A stretch of DNA of 20,108 nucleotides from Theodoxus fluviatilis (Eukaryota > Mollusca > Gastropoda > Cycloneritida > Neritidae). The DNA lies in the NCBI GenBank assembly GCA_034096865.1, contig JAWQFJ010014708.1, positions 55,001 to 75,108 of the forward strand, in the 5' to 3' direction. Shown piece after piece: positions 1 through 9,169 of the stretch. The notes beneath the pieces were generated by a model. The model worked only from the letters and a program-made list of their open reading frames with translations. It ran no database searches and was not told the DNA's origin. Position numbers and translations under genes: made by a program. Within the stretch, counting starts at the first letter, position 1. Each line of letters starts with the position of its first letter.

Positions 1-563
1 ATAGTCGCCTGTTTTCTGTTCCAACATCGGCACCGCCACCAGGCCTGGACTCCCGGGCTCGGGACTTCGCTCCAGTGCGCGAGTCCTTGGCGCCGCCTTG
101 TCAGATTCCTCCCTCCCTCCTGGCGCTTCCTTCCTTCCTGAGCCTCCGTCCCCACTTCTGAGGAAGAGAGGTGGGACTGGGGGGTTGATAGGAGAATTCA
201 GGTGAGATGTGTTTGCCCATGTCAGAGGCAGAATCCCAACTCCTTCCCCGTCAATCCTCCCCTTTCGATCTCCCCAATTCTCAAAGTCTCCATTCTACAA
301 TGCCTCTTCACAACCTTCAATAGGCTTATCGTTCAACCTTCGCAGATCTTTTGTGTTCTCCTCCTTAAAAAAACGGGGGAAAAGTTATGCTCTCTACATT
401 TCACCCTCTACCCCTATGTTTTCCTTTGCATGCCACGCCGGCCCACGCGCTGAAGAGCAGCCTCACAGGTAGGACCTGGCGGGGACCTGGCGGAGAGACC
501 TGCCAGACACAGGGCGACTTCAGACCCGAGAGAGAAGAGCTAGCACGGGGACGATGACTCGCG
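1..563 (+). other. GC-rich 5' region with splice donors; possible tiny first coding exon
   Basis: This stretch is more CpG-rich than the sequence after it and contains three plus-strand splice-donor matches: CAG|GTGAGA (GT at 202), CAG|GTAGGA (GT at 469) and GCG|GTAAGT (GT at 564). The last closely follows an ATG at 554 with A at -3, giving ATG-ACT-CGC-G before the donor, which would be a phase-1 first coding exon reading M-T-R-(G). The upstream part could then be 5' UTR or promoter. No downstream exon was recognised in the window, so this rests on motif matches only. Such motifs occur by chance, and the region could equally be intergenic. Open frames of up to 87 codons near 202-472 show no recognisable protein. 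Confidence 0.2.
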
Positions 564-2200
564 GTAAGTGGACCCTCTTCAGACCAGACACACCTTCATC
601 TTGTTTGCATTTCGGCGTGAGCTCGTCCCAGCCTTTCGTAACAAGGACGTGAACATTTTCCCTCCAAGGTTGCACACGGCTGTTCCCCTTGATCGCTCTC
701 GGCGCCGTAGATCAACTATACAAGAAGGCATCATCTGGGAAGAAATCAATCGATTGACAAGGATCAAGGAAATAACCAGGGCTGTGTCAATACACGACCA
801 GAACTGCTCAAGCATGCAAAGGCTCTTTCTATCCTAGCAAAAGAATTACGGAGCCAGAGCGTCTAGCTGCCAAAAGCTCCTAACTTTTGCAGCTTACATG
901 GCGAAAAAATGTAATCCAGGCCAGAAAAACACGTCTAATCGGGCGCCGAAGTGGCTCTTACAGGGCAGAAGGGCACGCCACCTAATCTTACGGCTCTAGT
1001 GCTGAGCGTTATGTTTGTGTGTCCTGGCTGGAGGTCACTCAGCCGCGCTCTCGCTTGGCTTCACACGAACAATTAGTGTCCGCCCAAGGCAGCGGACTAG
1101 AGTTTGCACTGCCATTGGGTGACCATTGAACCACCGTCACCATCTGCCTTGTACAATCCCAAACTCCACTCCTACAACGGCGTTTTCCGACCTTCGATGG
1201 TCAAGAATTAGACAAAGACTTCAGGAAAATTCAGCATTGCATTTCATCCTCACACCAAGTTATATGAGTGCTCACAAAACGTGAATTCTCATACTAACAT
1301 TCCTCAATCATCACAGATAGACTTCATGCTGTTTGTGTTCTCTGAGGCATCGTCTGCTGAAGATACATACAACCTGTCGTCGCCAGACTGTCATACTTCT
1401 GACTGGAAGGCAACGAAGCTGCTGCCTGTAACTAAATGCATTGGTGTTTTGAAATATGTGGGTACCATCTATTAATTATTTCGGTTTGATATATCTAATG
1501 AACAAACTGAAACAGTAATTATTACTTCGTACGTTCATGAGAAGAGTCAAACCCAAGTCATCAAACAGATGGTAACTCCAGATTTGATAGAAAAAAATCA
1601 ATACATTCAGTTAAGGGCAGCGGCTTCATTCATTACCTTCGAGTCATAAGTATGGTAGTCTGGCCACGAATAAATCTGCATCGTAAACAGGCGATGCCTG
1701 AGACAACACAGATGAACGTGAATTCCTTTGACTAGGAGGCAGGTGTGCTAAGACAAAGTGTCATGTGGCGAACCAGGCGTGCTGTGGATAGAGAACTACT
1801 TTGGAGGGCTATCACGAAGTGTACTACGGCAAAGAGGACTCCGACGAAGAATGCTGTGACAAAGTGTGATACGACAGACAGTACAATGACAAAAGGTGTT
1901 GCCACGACGTGGCGATACAAGGAAGAGCGTTGTGAAAAGGGGAAAATTGAACCTGTATGAATATGAATATGACGACGACTGTTTAAGCAAGCCAGAAAGG
2001 CTACGACGAAGGTAACTGTGGCACAGAATACCGCAACCGTAACCATGTGTTTGCTATGCAGGAAAGCGCTGCGCCTCAGCCAACGCGGATCGCGATGACG
2101 GAGTGGCGACGTGGCGGAGGTCCCAGCCTCTCCATGATTTCCCCATTAGCCGTGGTCGGGGTCGCCACTCCACGCTTTGCGGAGCGTCAGTCTCCATGAA
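564..2200. other. Unique intergenic or intronic sequence, no gene recognised
   Basis: This is mixed-composition DNA without simple repeats. Frames of 64-104 codons occur (for example 1281-1475 plus and 1732-2046 minus) but none resembles a known domain. They lack coding character such as a consistent bias or flanking splice-site pairs. If the donor at 564 is real, this would be the start of a long first intron. Confidence 0.4.
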
Positions 2201-2275
2201 AAAACGAGGGACTGAGGGAGTGGGGGTCGGGGGGGAGGGGGGGGGGGCAGTGAGGAGGGTTGGGGGATAGCGGGG
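2201..2275 (+). repeat. G-rich tract (potential G-quadruplex)
   Basis: The plus strand has closely spaced G runs, the longest being 11 G at 2237-2247, with further runs just upstream and downstream. Four or more G-runs with short loops fit the general G-quadruplex pattern. No gene is seen here. Confidence 0.6.
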
Positions 2276-2420
2276 AGGTGATGAATAAGCACCATTGCCG
2301 CTTAAGGAACTCCTCGCGGCCAGGACAAAGACGATGGCGTGGCGGTGAAAGTCCCCAGCCAGTCAGGCGTGTCGTATTTGCTCTCTGGGCCGTGGCCGGC
2401 GCCCGCCTCACGCAAAACTC

Positions 2421-3260
2421 GCCTCCTCCGCCTGTCTGCCTGTCTGCCTTCCTGGCTGCCTGCCAACCCGCCTGCCAACCCACCTGCCAGCTTGCCTGCC
2501 TGCCTTTCTGCTTGCCTCCCTACCTGTCTTCTTACCTCTAATTACTTCATAAGCCTTCCAGACTATCCGTTAATCAATTCATTTATTTGCCTATCCCATC
2601 TTCCTCAATGCCATCCCGCTAAGCTACCTGCTTCTCTACCTGTCTTCCAGCCTACCTACCTTGCTTCCCCAAAGCCTTCCTGCATCCCAGCACTTCAAGT
2701 TCGCTGGCTTGCTGTTTCTTTACCAACCAACGTATTTGCACTTGCCAGCACCTTTTCCTCTCTGCTTCAAAGCTGGCCCATTTTCCCGCCCACACTTAGC
2801 TCACAGGCTGCACACGGGCTTTGCTTTACGACTTCCACTGTACACGTCTTCTCGCCTGCTTATTTACCCATGTGCCTGTGCATGTTTCTCTGCCTCACTG
2901 CCTGCCTTCACACCTCCCTGCCAACCGACACAACTTCTTACCAACATTGTTCTTAACACTCGTCTGGCTACTCATCTTTTCACCGGCATGTCTTCCTCTT
3001 TGATCACTTGTCTGTGTGATCGCCTTTACGCACGCTTGTATTTTCCGCTGCACGTTTGCCTCTGTACATTAAGACATGTCCCGTGAGTTCGCTGTTTGCA
3101 AATTTGCCGTCAGGTTGTATGGGCGTCTGACTACTGCTCACCGATTTGCGATACTGGTCTGTCTGGGTGCTTCTCACAGTTGCCTAGTTTTACACCGTAT
3201 AATTCCCTACCTTCAGTTGACCTCTTCATCCAGCTAACTGCATACATGTCCACTCGACTA
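2421..3260 (+). repeat. Decayed CTGC/CTNC tetranucleotide array
   Basis: From about 2421 the sequence is built of CTGC, CTTC, CTAC and CCAA words at a spacing of four. It is clear at 2430-2540 and then increasingly mutated to about 3260. Its bias suppresses stop codons, so a 205-codon frame (2339-2956 plus) and others stay open. Their Leu/Pro/Cys/Ala-rich translations follow the repeat and match no family. I read it as an old microsatellite, related in unit to the intact TGCC array at 3676-3740. The right edge is not sharp. Confidence 0.6.
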
Positions 3261-3313
3261 CAAGCCTTTCAGCAGTGCTCGCAGTGTCTTCCATGTCATC
3301 AATAATCATACTC

Positions 3314-3316
<3 letters not shown>

Positions 3317-3368
<52 letters not shown>

Positions 3369-3390
3369 CTCTCTTTCTTCCTCCATCTCA
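3317..3390 (+). repeat. (CT)24 microsatellite
   Basis: There is an uninterrupted CT dinucleotide run at 3317-3364, followed by a degenerate CT/T-rich tail to about 3390. Serine-leucine or arginine-glutamate frames across it are artefacts. Confidence 0.97.
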
Positions 3391-3675
3391 ACACCCTGTA
3401 ACTTTCCTCTCCCTCCGCATACTCGCCCTCCTTCCTTTTTTTCACATTTTCTCCCCCACCCCACCCCAGCTCCCACTCGACAGCAGCTTGCGGGGGGTAC
3501 GCACGGGCAGTAAGACAGCAGTGCGCCACAGCTTCCCTTTACACCTAGACAGTCTGCGTGCAGTTTCCAGCAACTTGGGAACACAGCTAGCTCAGACCCG
3601 CTAGCAAGCCTGACAGCTGTGTGCGTATACAGTTTTAAACTTAGGAAAACCCTATGTCTCTCTCTGTGTCTCCGT
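3391..3675. other. Unique sequence between two microsatellites
   Basis: A pyrimidine-rich start grades into mixed sequence. No gene, RNA or further repeat is recognised. Confidence 0.4.
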
Positions 3676-3738
<63 letters not shown>

Positions 3739-3740
3739 CC
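3676..3740 (+). repeat. (TGCC)16 microsatellite
   Basis: There are sixteen uninterrupted copies of TGCC, phased from 3677 to 3740. It reads as repeating Cys-Leu-Pro-Ala on the plus strand and Gly-Arg-Gln-Ala on the minus strand. That is an effect of a four-base repeat read in triplets, not a protein. Confidence 0.97.
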
Positions 3741-4898
3741 CGTCTCCAGCGTCCCTTCTTCCAAAACTCATATGCAAAAACGACCTATAACTCAAACCCA
3801 TTCGTCTTATCATCGCAATCACTACCTCGGCATTACATCAACCATTAACCAGCGTCATGGCAGTCAAGTAAACGAAGGAACAATAAATTTTGATTAATGT
3901 TCTTCCACCATCTGTTCGAAAGCTACATCTCCGTCATGTTCGTGAGGAGGTCAATATTCAAATGTTAAATTTCATTTCGAAACGACACGCAATGACTAAG
4001 TTCGAAGCCCAAAAACTTTCTGACGTTAGAATCATGGCTGTCTCAACGACCGCTATCGTCTTTGCCGCTATGAATTTAAGCAGCCAAAATTTTACTATCT
4101 CCGTACTTTTCGAGTTGACGCGGGGCTGACGTGTTTCAACGCGGCATCTAGGCCGCGATTTTTCTCTCTCTCTCCCCCTGCAGGGTACTTACTGCACATG
4201 TTCATTATCGCTCACTACACGAGAATAACTTCCCAACCCATCCCACCCCACCCAACCCTAACCAACCAACCCCATCCCAGTGATGCAGAGAGATGAGGGG
4301 TGTATGGACCAGCAAGGAATAGTAATTATCTTCGTTCTCCAGACACGCATCTTTGCCTGACTCGAGGGGAGGCAGCAGAGAGGCCAGGCCGCTCGCTACC
4401 TTTTAGGTTAAGGTAGGTATGGAATATTCCCGGAGATGTTCACTTCGAAACTCGACCGTACGAGCATCTGTCGATATCGGGCCGATATTTATTTTCGTGG
4501 AGTGTGACGGCGAAAATAAGGACGAAAAAAACACCCGACCGAAAACACGACCCCAAGCCATTTTTGAATCGGAGTGAAGTCTCACCTCGAAGCAGACACA
4601 CTCCAAGAATGAAGAGAGCAGAACGCGATTGCAAAACATGGAGGTGGCTCGTGACTAGGCGCATTGTTGCCTCTGCTGGGAGGGGAGAGGACTGTAATTA
4701 CCAAGTCAAACATGCAGAGAAAGGATGAAAGACAAACACTACACGACCATCCGCAATAGCCTGTTCGCCGTGGGGAGACTGAGAATGCATAATCTATTCT
4801 TCTCAGACGCTTTCACGCGGAACTTATTTAAATACTATGCATATAATGAACAAATCTTCCGCTCAAAAGAAACGTCTTCAAAATGTTTACTTCTTGGT
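3741..4898. other. Unique sequence; one acceptor-like site and one palindrome
   Basis: No gene is recognised. A polypyrimidine tract followed by CCCCCTGCAG at 4157-4183 fits a 3' splice site. On the minus strand the same spot reads CA|GTAAGT, a donor, so the orientation is ambiguous. A perfect 15-bp palindrome (ATATCGG-G-CCGATAT) lies at 4474-4488. Degenerate CCCA-rich DNA occupies about 4230-4275. Frames of 62-79 codons have no recognisable content. Confidence 0.35.
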
Positions 4899-5255
4899 AT
4901 GGTAGGTTTTTGAATTCGCGCCGTAAAACGGTACAGAAGGACGCTGCGAAATCAGTGAAAATTTGCCTCTGGCACCTACAAAACTCGTACACAGCCAGTG
5001 GGAATATATGCAAATGTAAGTGGTTGTACTGCTGCAACACTTGATCCAAAAACACTTTTCATCTTAGGACACGGCACTTGCACGAACATACATTGTCAAA
5101 CCAAAAGGCTTGTTAATCGGAGCGCTAACACGTTAACAAAGAAAATGCAGAATGGAGTAACTCAATAGTCAAGTCATATGTCGATCTCTGCCATTAGATC
5201 TCATGAAACATCTTCAGCCACAAATAATACATCTGCCCTCTTGAAATTGGGCGCG
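4899..5255 (+). repeat. Left arm of 357-bp inverted repeat (foldback element)
   Basis: The reverse complement of this arm matches 5516-5872 over 357 bases with no gaps and four mismatches (left positions 4937, 5088, 5098, 5154), about 99% identity. All four are transitions. The outer end begins ATGGTAGG followed by a T run and GAATTCGCG. It contains an octamer-like ATGCAAAT at 5008-5015. The open frame across it on the minus strand (4828-5055) is duplicated in the other arm only because the DNA is duplicated, and it resembles no known protein. Long near-identical arms around a short centre fit a foldback transposon, a long-TIR MITE or a local inverted duplication. No clear target-site duplication is visible: only AT abuts both outer ends, and AT is its own complement. 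Confidence 0.95.
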
Positions 5256-5515
5256 CGTGTCGGTAGGTGTGTATGCGCGCGTATGTGTGTATTTAGTGTA
5301 CTTAGGCGGGAGGGTGCGCGTACGTGTTTGTACATGTACTGCATCCGGCGGACTTAGTAGCCGTAGCACGAAAACACAAATTGCGTCACAGGGTACGCAC
5401 ATCATGCTTACGTCACGTTAAAAACTCCAAACTCGGCATACGTCACAGATTACATATAATAAGCTGACTACCCTGCTCAGCACAGGTGAAAATGAATATT
5501 CTCCTTCAAGGCACA
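5256..5515. other. 260-bp spacer of the inverted repeat
   Basis: This single-copy centre lies between the arms. The left part is an alternating purine-pyrimidine GT/GC-rich stretch (about 5250-5345) with Z-DNA-like character. The right part carries three CGTCA-type motifs. It holds no transposase or other coding frame, so any mobility would depend on an enzyme supplied elsewhere. Confidence 0.7.
5381..5446 (+). promoter_or_regulatory. Cluster of three CRE-like (CGTCA) motifs
   Basis: TGCGTCAC at 5382-5389 and TACGTCAC at 5409-5416 and 5439-5446 lie within 65 bp in the same orientation. Read on the minus strand the two TACGTCAC copies are GTGACGTA, close to the CREB/ATF consensus TGACGTCA. 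Binding-site function is inference from motif clustering. Confidence 0.25.
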
Positions 5516-5872
5516 CGCGCCCAATTTCAAGAGGGCAGATGTATTATTTGTGGCTGAAGATGTTTCATGAGATCTAATGGCAGAGATCGACATATGACTT
5601 GACTATTGAGTTACTCTATTCTGCATTTTCTTTGTTAACGTGTTAGCGCTCCGATTAACAAGCCTTTTGGTTCGACAATGTACGTTCGTGCAAGTGCCGT
5701 GTCCTAAGATGAAAAGTGTTTTTGGATCAAGTGTTGCAGCAGTACAACCACTTACATTTGCATATATTCCCACTGGCTGTGTACGAGTTTTGTAGGTGCC
5801 AGAGGCAAATTTTCACTGATTTCGCAGCGTCCTCCTGTACCGTTTTACGGCGCGAATTCAAAAACCTACCAT
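5516..5872 (-). repeat. Right arm of 357-bp inverted repeat
   Basis: This arm is the inverted partner of 4899-5255. It has the outer end CCTACCAT at 5865-5872 and the ATTTGCAT octamer complement at 5756-5763. At 5673-5674 and 5683-5684 it keeps CpG dinucleotides where the left arm has CpA. RNA transcribed through the whole element could form a hairpin with a stem of about 357 bp. Confidence 0.95.
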
Positions 5873-5956
5873 GTTATCTCAGCCTTCCCTCAACTGCCGA
5901 CAGTGGTGGGCATTAAACACAAAACTCCAGTAGGGGTTTGGGTCCCCTTTTCATTG

Positions 5957-5958
<2 letters not shown>

Positions 5959-6050
<92 letters not shown>
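5959..6050 (+). repeat. (GA)46 microsatellite
   Basis: There are forty-six uninterrupted GA copies starting 86 bp after the right arm of the foldback element. This long homopurine-homopyrimidine mirror repeat is capable of triplex (H-DNA) formation. Confidence 0.98.
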
Positions 6051-6054
<4 letters not shown>

Positions 6055-6279
6055 TGTGAATGGAGGTGGGGGCATTGAGAGAAGGAGAGGGAGGTCTCCC
6101 CCACCCCACCCCACGGGGTGGGGGTGTTCCCTAGGCGAGTTACCTCCTGTGGTATTCCGACTGCCAAAGACAACAGTCGGATAAATGGAGCGAGAGAACA
6201 AGGGAGGAAGAGTGTATTTGTTCAAGCGGAAGTTGTTCCTGGCCGTGCCCTCTATGTCCTCACAGCAGAGAGACGCAGC

Positions 6280-7350
6280 TGTGGCGAAGTTGGTGGCAGT
6301 TGTGCCTGTGGTGGCAGTGGTGGTATGTGATGTCTGTGGTGACAGTGGTGGCATGATGTATCTGTGGTGGCAGTGATGGTATGTGGTGTCTGTGGTGTAT
6401 GTGGTGTCAGTGGTGTATGTGGTGACAGTGGTGGTATGTGGTGTCTGTGGTGACAGTGGTGACAGTGGTGGTATGTGGTGTCTGTGGTGACAGTGGTGGT
6501 ATGTGGTGTCTGTGGTGACAGTGGTGGTATGTGGTGTCTGTGGTGTATGTGGTGTCAGTTGTGTCTGTGGTGGCAGTGGTGGTATATGGTGTCTGTGGTG
6601 ACAGTGGTGGCAGTGGTGGTATGTGGTGTCTGTGGTGACAGTGGTGGTATGTGGTGTCTGTGGTGACAGTGGTGACAGTGGTGGTATGTGGTGTCTGTGG
6701 TGACAGTGGTGGTATGTGGTGTCTGTGGTGTCTGTGGTGTCTGTGGTGTATATGGTGGCAGTGGTGGTATATGGTGTCTGTGGTGACAGTGGTGGCAGTG
6801 GTGGTATGTGGTGTCTGTGGTGGCATGTTGTGTCTGTGGTGGCAGTGGTGGTATGTGGTGTCTGTGGTGGCATGTTGTGTCTGTCGTGGCAGTGGTGGTA
6901 TGTGGTGTCTGTGGTGGCATGTTGTGTCTATGGTGGCAGTGGTGGTATGTGGTGTCTGTGGTGTCTGTCGTGGCAGTGGCGGTATATGGTGTCTGTGGTG
7001 ACAGTGGTGGCAGTGGTGGTATGTGGTGTCTGTGGTGGCATGTTGTGTCTGTGGTGGCAGTGGTGGTATGTGGGGTCTGTGGTGGCAGTGGTGGTATATG
7101 GTGTATGTGGTGCAGTGGTGGCAGTGGTGGTATGTGGTGTCTGTGGTTGCATGTTGTGTCTGTCGTGGCAGTGGTGGTATGTGGTGTCTGTGGTGACAGT
7201 GGTGGCATGTTGTGGCAGTGGTGGTATGTTGTGTCTGTGGTGACAGTGGTGGGATGTGGTGGTAGAAGCGTGGTGGCAGTGGGTGGGGCGGGTGGTAATG
7301 GCGATGGTGTGGTTGTGGTAACGTGTGCTGGTGGTACTGGTGATGGCACA
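6280..7350 (+). repeat. GT-rich minisatellite with 28-bp and 47-bp units
   Basis: This is an array of words GTGGTATGT, GGTGTCTGT, GGTGACAGT, GGTGGCAGT and GGCATGTTGT. At 6426-6545 the period is 28 bp. At 6800-6940 three consecutive 47-bp units differ from each other by single substitutions. Further 47-bp units lie at 7015-7061 and 7126-7172. Both edges grade into degenerate GTG-rich DNA. Because neither strand offers many stop codons, frames of 294-327 codons span it on the minus strand (His-Thr-Pro rich) and up to 238 on the plus strand (Val-Gly-Cys rich). Units of 28 and 47 bp are not multiples of three, so the frames rotate through the array and I do not call them genes. Confidence 0.92.
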
Positions 7351-7378
7351 CGAGTATATGCATTCACACATACAGACA

Positions 7379-7380
<2 letters not shown>

Positions 7381-7438
<58 letters not shown>
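7381..7438 (+). repeat. (CA)29 microsatellite
   Basis: There are twenty-nine uninterrupted CA copies, preceded by a CATACAGACAGA-like transition from the minisatellite. The alternating purine-pyrimidine run has Z-DNA potential. Confidence 0.98.
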
Positions 7439-7439
<1 letters not shown>

Positions 7440-8035
7440 CTACACACATACGGGCGCGCACGTCTTTCATTTCAACCTCAAGTTGTCCGACGTGCATCGA
7501 CTGGGACATCAGTCCGCACCATAACAGAAGCTCGTAAGGGGTCTTTCCCTTCCCCTGACATTTACTGCTTCTCCCGTAAACACAGACAGCCGTAACTCTG
7601 GCCAGGAAAGTAAAACAGAAAAGAAAAAAAGGGGGGAAAAAAGCACATACACATTATCACTGCAAAATGTTGACAGCCATTCCGGCCACATGCGATATAT
7701 TGGTTTTCCCAACACACTGCGACAGGACTTTCTCCATTCCCAATGCATCACGACGGCGCGCGACTAACATTATGGAGTCTGCTTGAAATTGAGAAATTTC
7801 ACATTCAAATTATATGCGCTAAAAACGAAAGGGATGGGGATGAATTTTTGCTACGCCCCGGCCTGAGGTCTCGAGAAATGATTTTCTCTCTCGTCTGCCC
7901 CCTGCAGAGTTTGGGATCAGCCTAGAACTAGGTGGGCAAGTCAGCCAGCTGACAACGAAAACACGTGCAGACGGATAGAAAGATAGACATGGCGGTGACG
8001 TGGTGTTGTAGTGTAGACGATGAAGACTGTCATGG
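7439..8035. other. Unique sequence with an acceptor-like site
   Basis: No gene is recognised. A polypyrimidine tract ending in CCCCCTGCAG at 7880-7907 resembles a 3' splice site on the plus strand. The frames after it run into stops within about 20-70 bases and no partner donor is convincing. An A-rich stretch lies at 7610-7645. Confidence 0.35.
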
Positions 8036-8462
8036 CAACAATGGTGGTGGTGATGGCTGTAGTGTGCAGTGGCAGGGGTGGTGATGATGGAGTGAGGAGT
8101 TATAGTGGTATAGCACTATGTAGTTGTAGTGCCTGGTGGTGATGGTAGCGCAGTGATAGTGAAGGTGGTAGGTGATAAAGGCAATGGAGACTGGAGTGGT
8201 GACACTAGTACTGAGAGTGATGGTGGTGTGGCAGTGTGTAGAAATGTGCAGTAGTGTGTCGTGGTGATGGTAGGGTGTGGTGAAAGTGGAGATGGCATTG
8301 TGTAGCTGAGTGTAGCGGCGATGTTAATGTGCAGTGATAATGGAGGAGGTAGTGATAAAGGAAGTGTTGACAGAAATAGTGACAAAGGCACTAATAGTGG
8401 TTGTGATGTGGTAGCCCTGAGTAGTAGTGATGGTAGCGTAGTAGTAGTAGTAGTAGTAGGTA
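8036..8462 (+). repeat. Degenerate GTG/GTA-rich trinucleotide array
   Basis: The sequence is dominated by GTG, GTA, ATG and GTGATGG words with scattered substitutions, ending in a short TAG run at 8438-8461 before the pure GGT block. It looks like the mutated flank of the GGT microsatellite. It has no coding content. Confidence 0.65.
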
Positions 8463-8657
8463 GTGGTGGTGGTGGTGGTGGTGGTGGTGGTGGTGGTGGT
8501 GGTGGTGGTGGTGGTGGCGGTGGTGGTTGGTGGTGGTGGTGGTGGTGGTAGTGGTGGTGATGGTGGCGGTGGTGGTGGTGGTGGTGGTGGTGGTGGTGGT
8601 GGTGGTGGTGGTGGCGGTGGTGGTGGCGGTGGTGGTGGCGGTGGTGGTGGTGGCGGC
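8463..8657 (+). repeat. Interrupted (GGT)n microsatellite
   Basis: This is about 195 bp of GGT/GTG triplets with occasional GGC, GAT and TAG interruptions. It gives poly-Gly, poly-Val or poly-Trp on the plus strand and poly-Pro, poly-Thr or poly-His on the minus strand. The frames run in all phases, so the open frames (for example 8116-8751 minus) are artefacts. Confidence 0.96.
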
Positions 8658-9070
8658 ACTTTCGGCGTTCAAAAGGAAACATGATGTAGTAGGAAAACAA
8701 AACGGGGAATACGGTCACTTCGAAAGAGAAAAGAGACTGGGAGAGACGCACTGAGGATGCGTGGACCAGGGTTCGGGGATGATAGGTGGAGGCAAACAGA
8801 ACCTGGAGGAAGGAGTTGGGGTGGGAAATAGAAAAGGGCTGGGGGAATGGTTGTTACAGGGCGTAAAATAAAGCGAGGGGCTAGGGGGTCGTAGGGGGGA
8901 TGTTAAGGAGGTTGTAAACTGAGGGGTCGAGAAAAGAGGAAGAGGGCTGGGGAGGGGGCCATGTAGAGAGAAAGAGGGGCTAGAAGGCAAGACGGGAAAG
9001 AAGATCAGAGGGACCTGTAGAAGCCAAAGGAGGTGGGGAAGGGAAAGGGGGAGGAGTGGAAATGGGGGGT
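8658..9070 (+). other. Purine-rich unique sequence
   Basis: After a short mixed segment the plus strand becomes G/A-rich (AGGGG, GGAGG, AGAAAG) from about 8720 to 9070. No gene is recognised. The minus-strand frame here is Ser/Pro/Leu-rich only because of this bias. Confidence 0.5.
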
Positions 9071-9169
9071 AGGGGTGGCGCGACCTTCAGCCTTGCCTCG
9101 CAGTGACAGAGGAGCCAGCGACATGAGGTGGGATCCGTCTTGTCCAGGCAGCCCTTCCTTCATGGCGAT

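Noticed and set aside
2339..2956. 205-codon plus-strand frame with Leu/Pro/Cys-rich, signal-like sequence
   Set aside because: It follows a decayed four-base repeat that lacks stop codons. There is no family resemblance or splice support.
4828..5916. Duplicated 'protein' on opposite strands at 4828-5055 and 5716-5916
   Set aside because: The identity is explained by the inverted DNA repeat. The frames are short, end differently and match no known protein.
6426..7172. CRISPR-like regular repeats of 28 and 47 bp
   Set aside because: Units are directly contiguous without unique spacers, the DNA is eukaryotic in character, and no cas genes are nearby.
5890..7439. Long minus-strand open frames (294-327 codons) rich in His, Thr and Pro
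   Set aside because: They translate the GT-rich minisatellite. The unit lengths (28 and 47 bp) rotate the frame, several overlapping frames are open at once, and no domain is visible.
8116..8751. 211-codon minus-strand frame with poly-His and poly-Pro, and poly-Gly/Val plus frames
   Set aside because: This is a trinucleotide repeat open in several phases, so it gives no specific evidence of coding.
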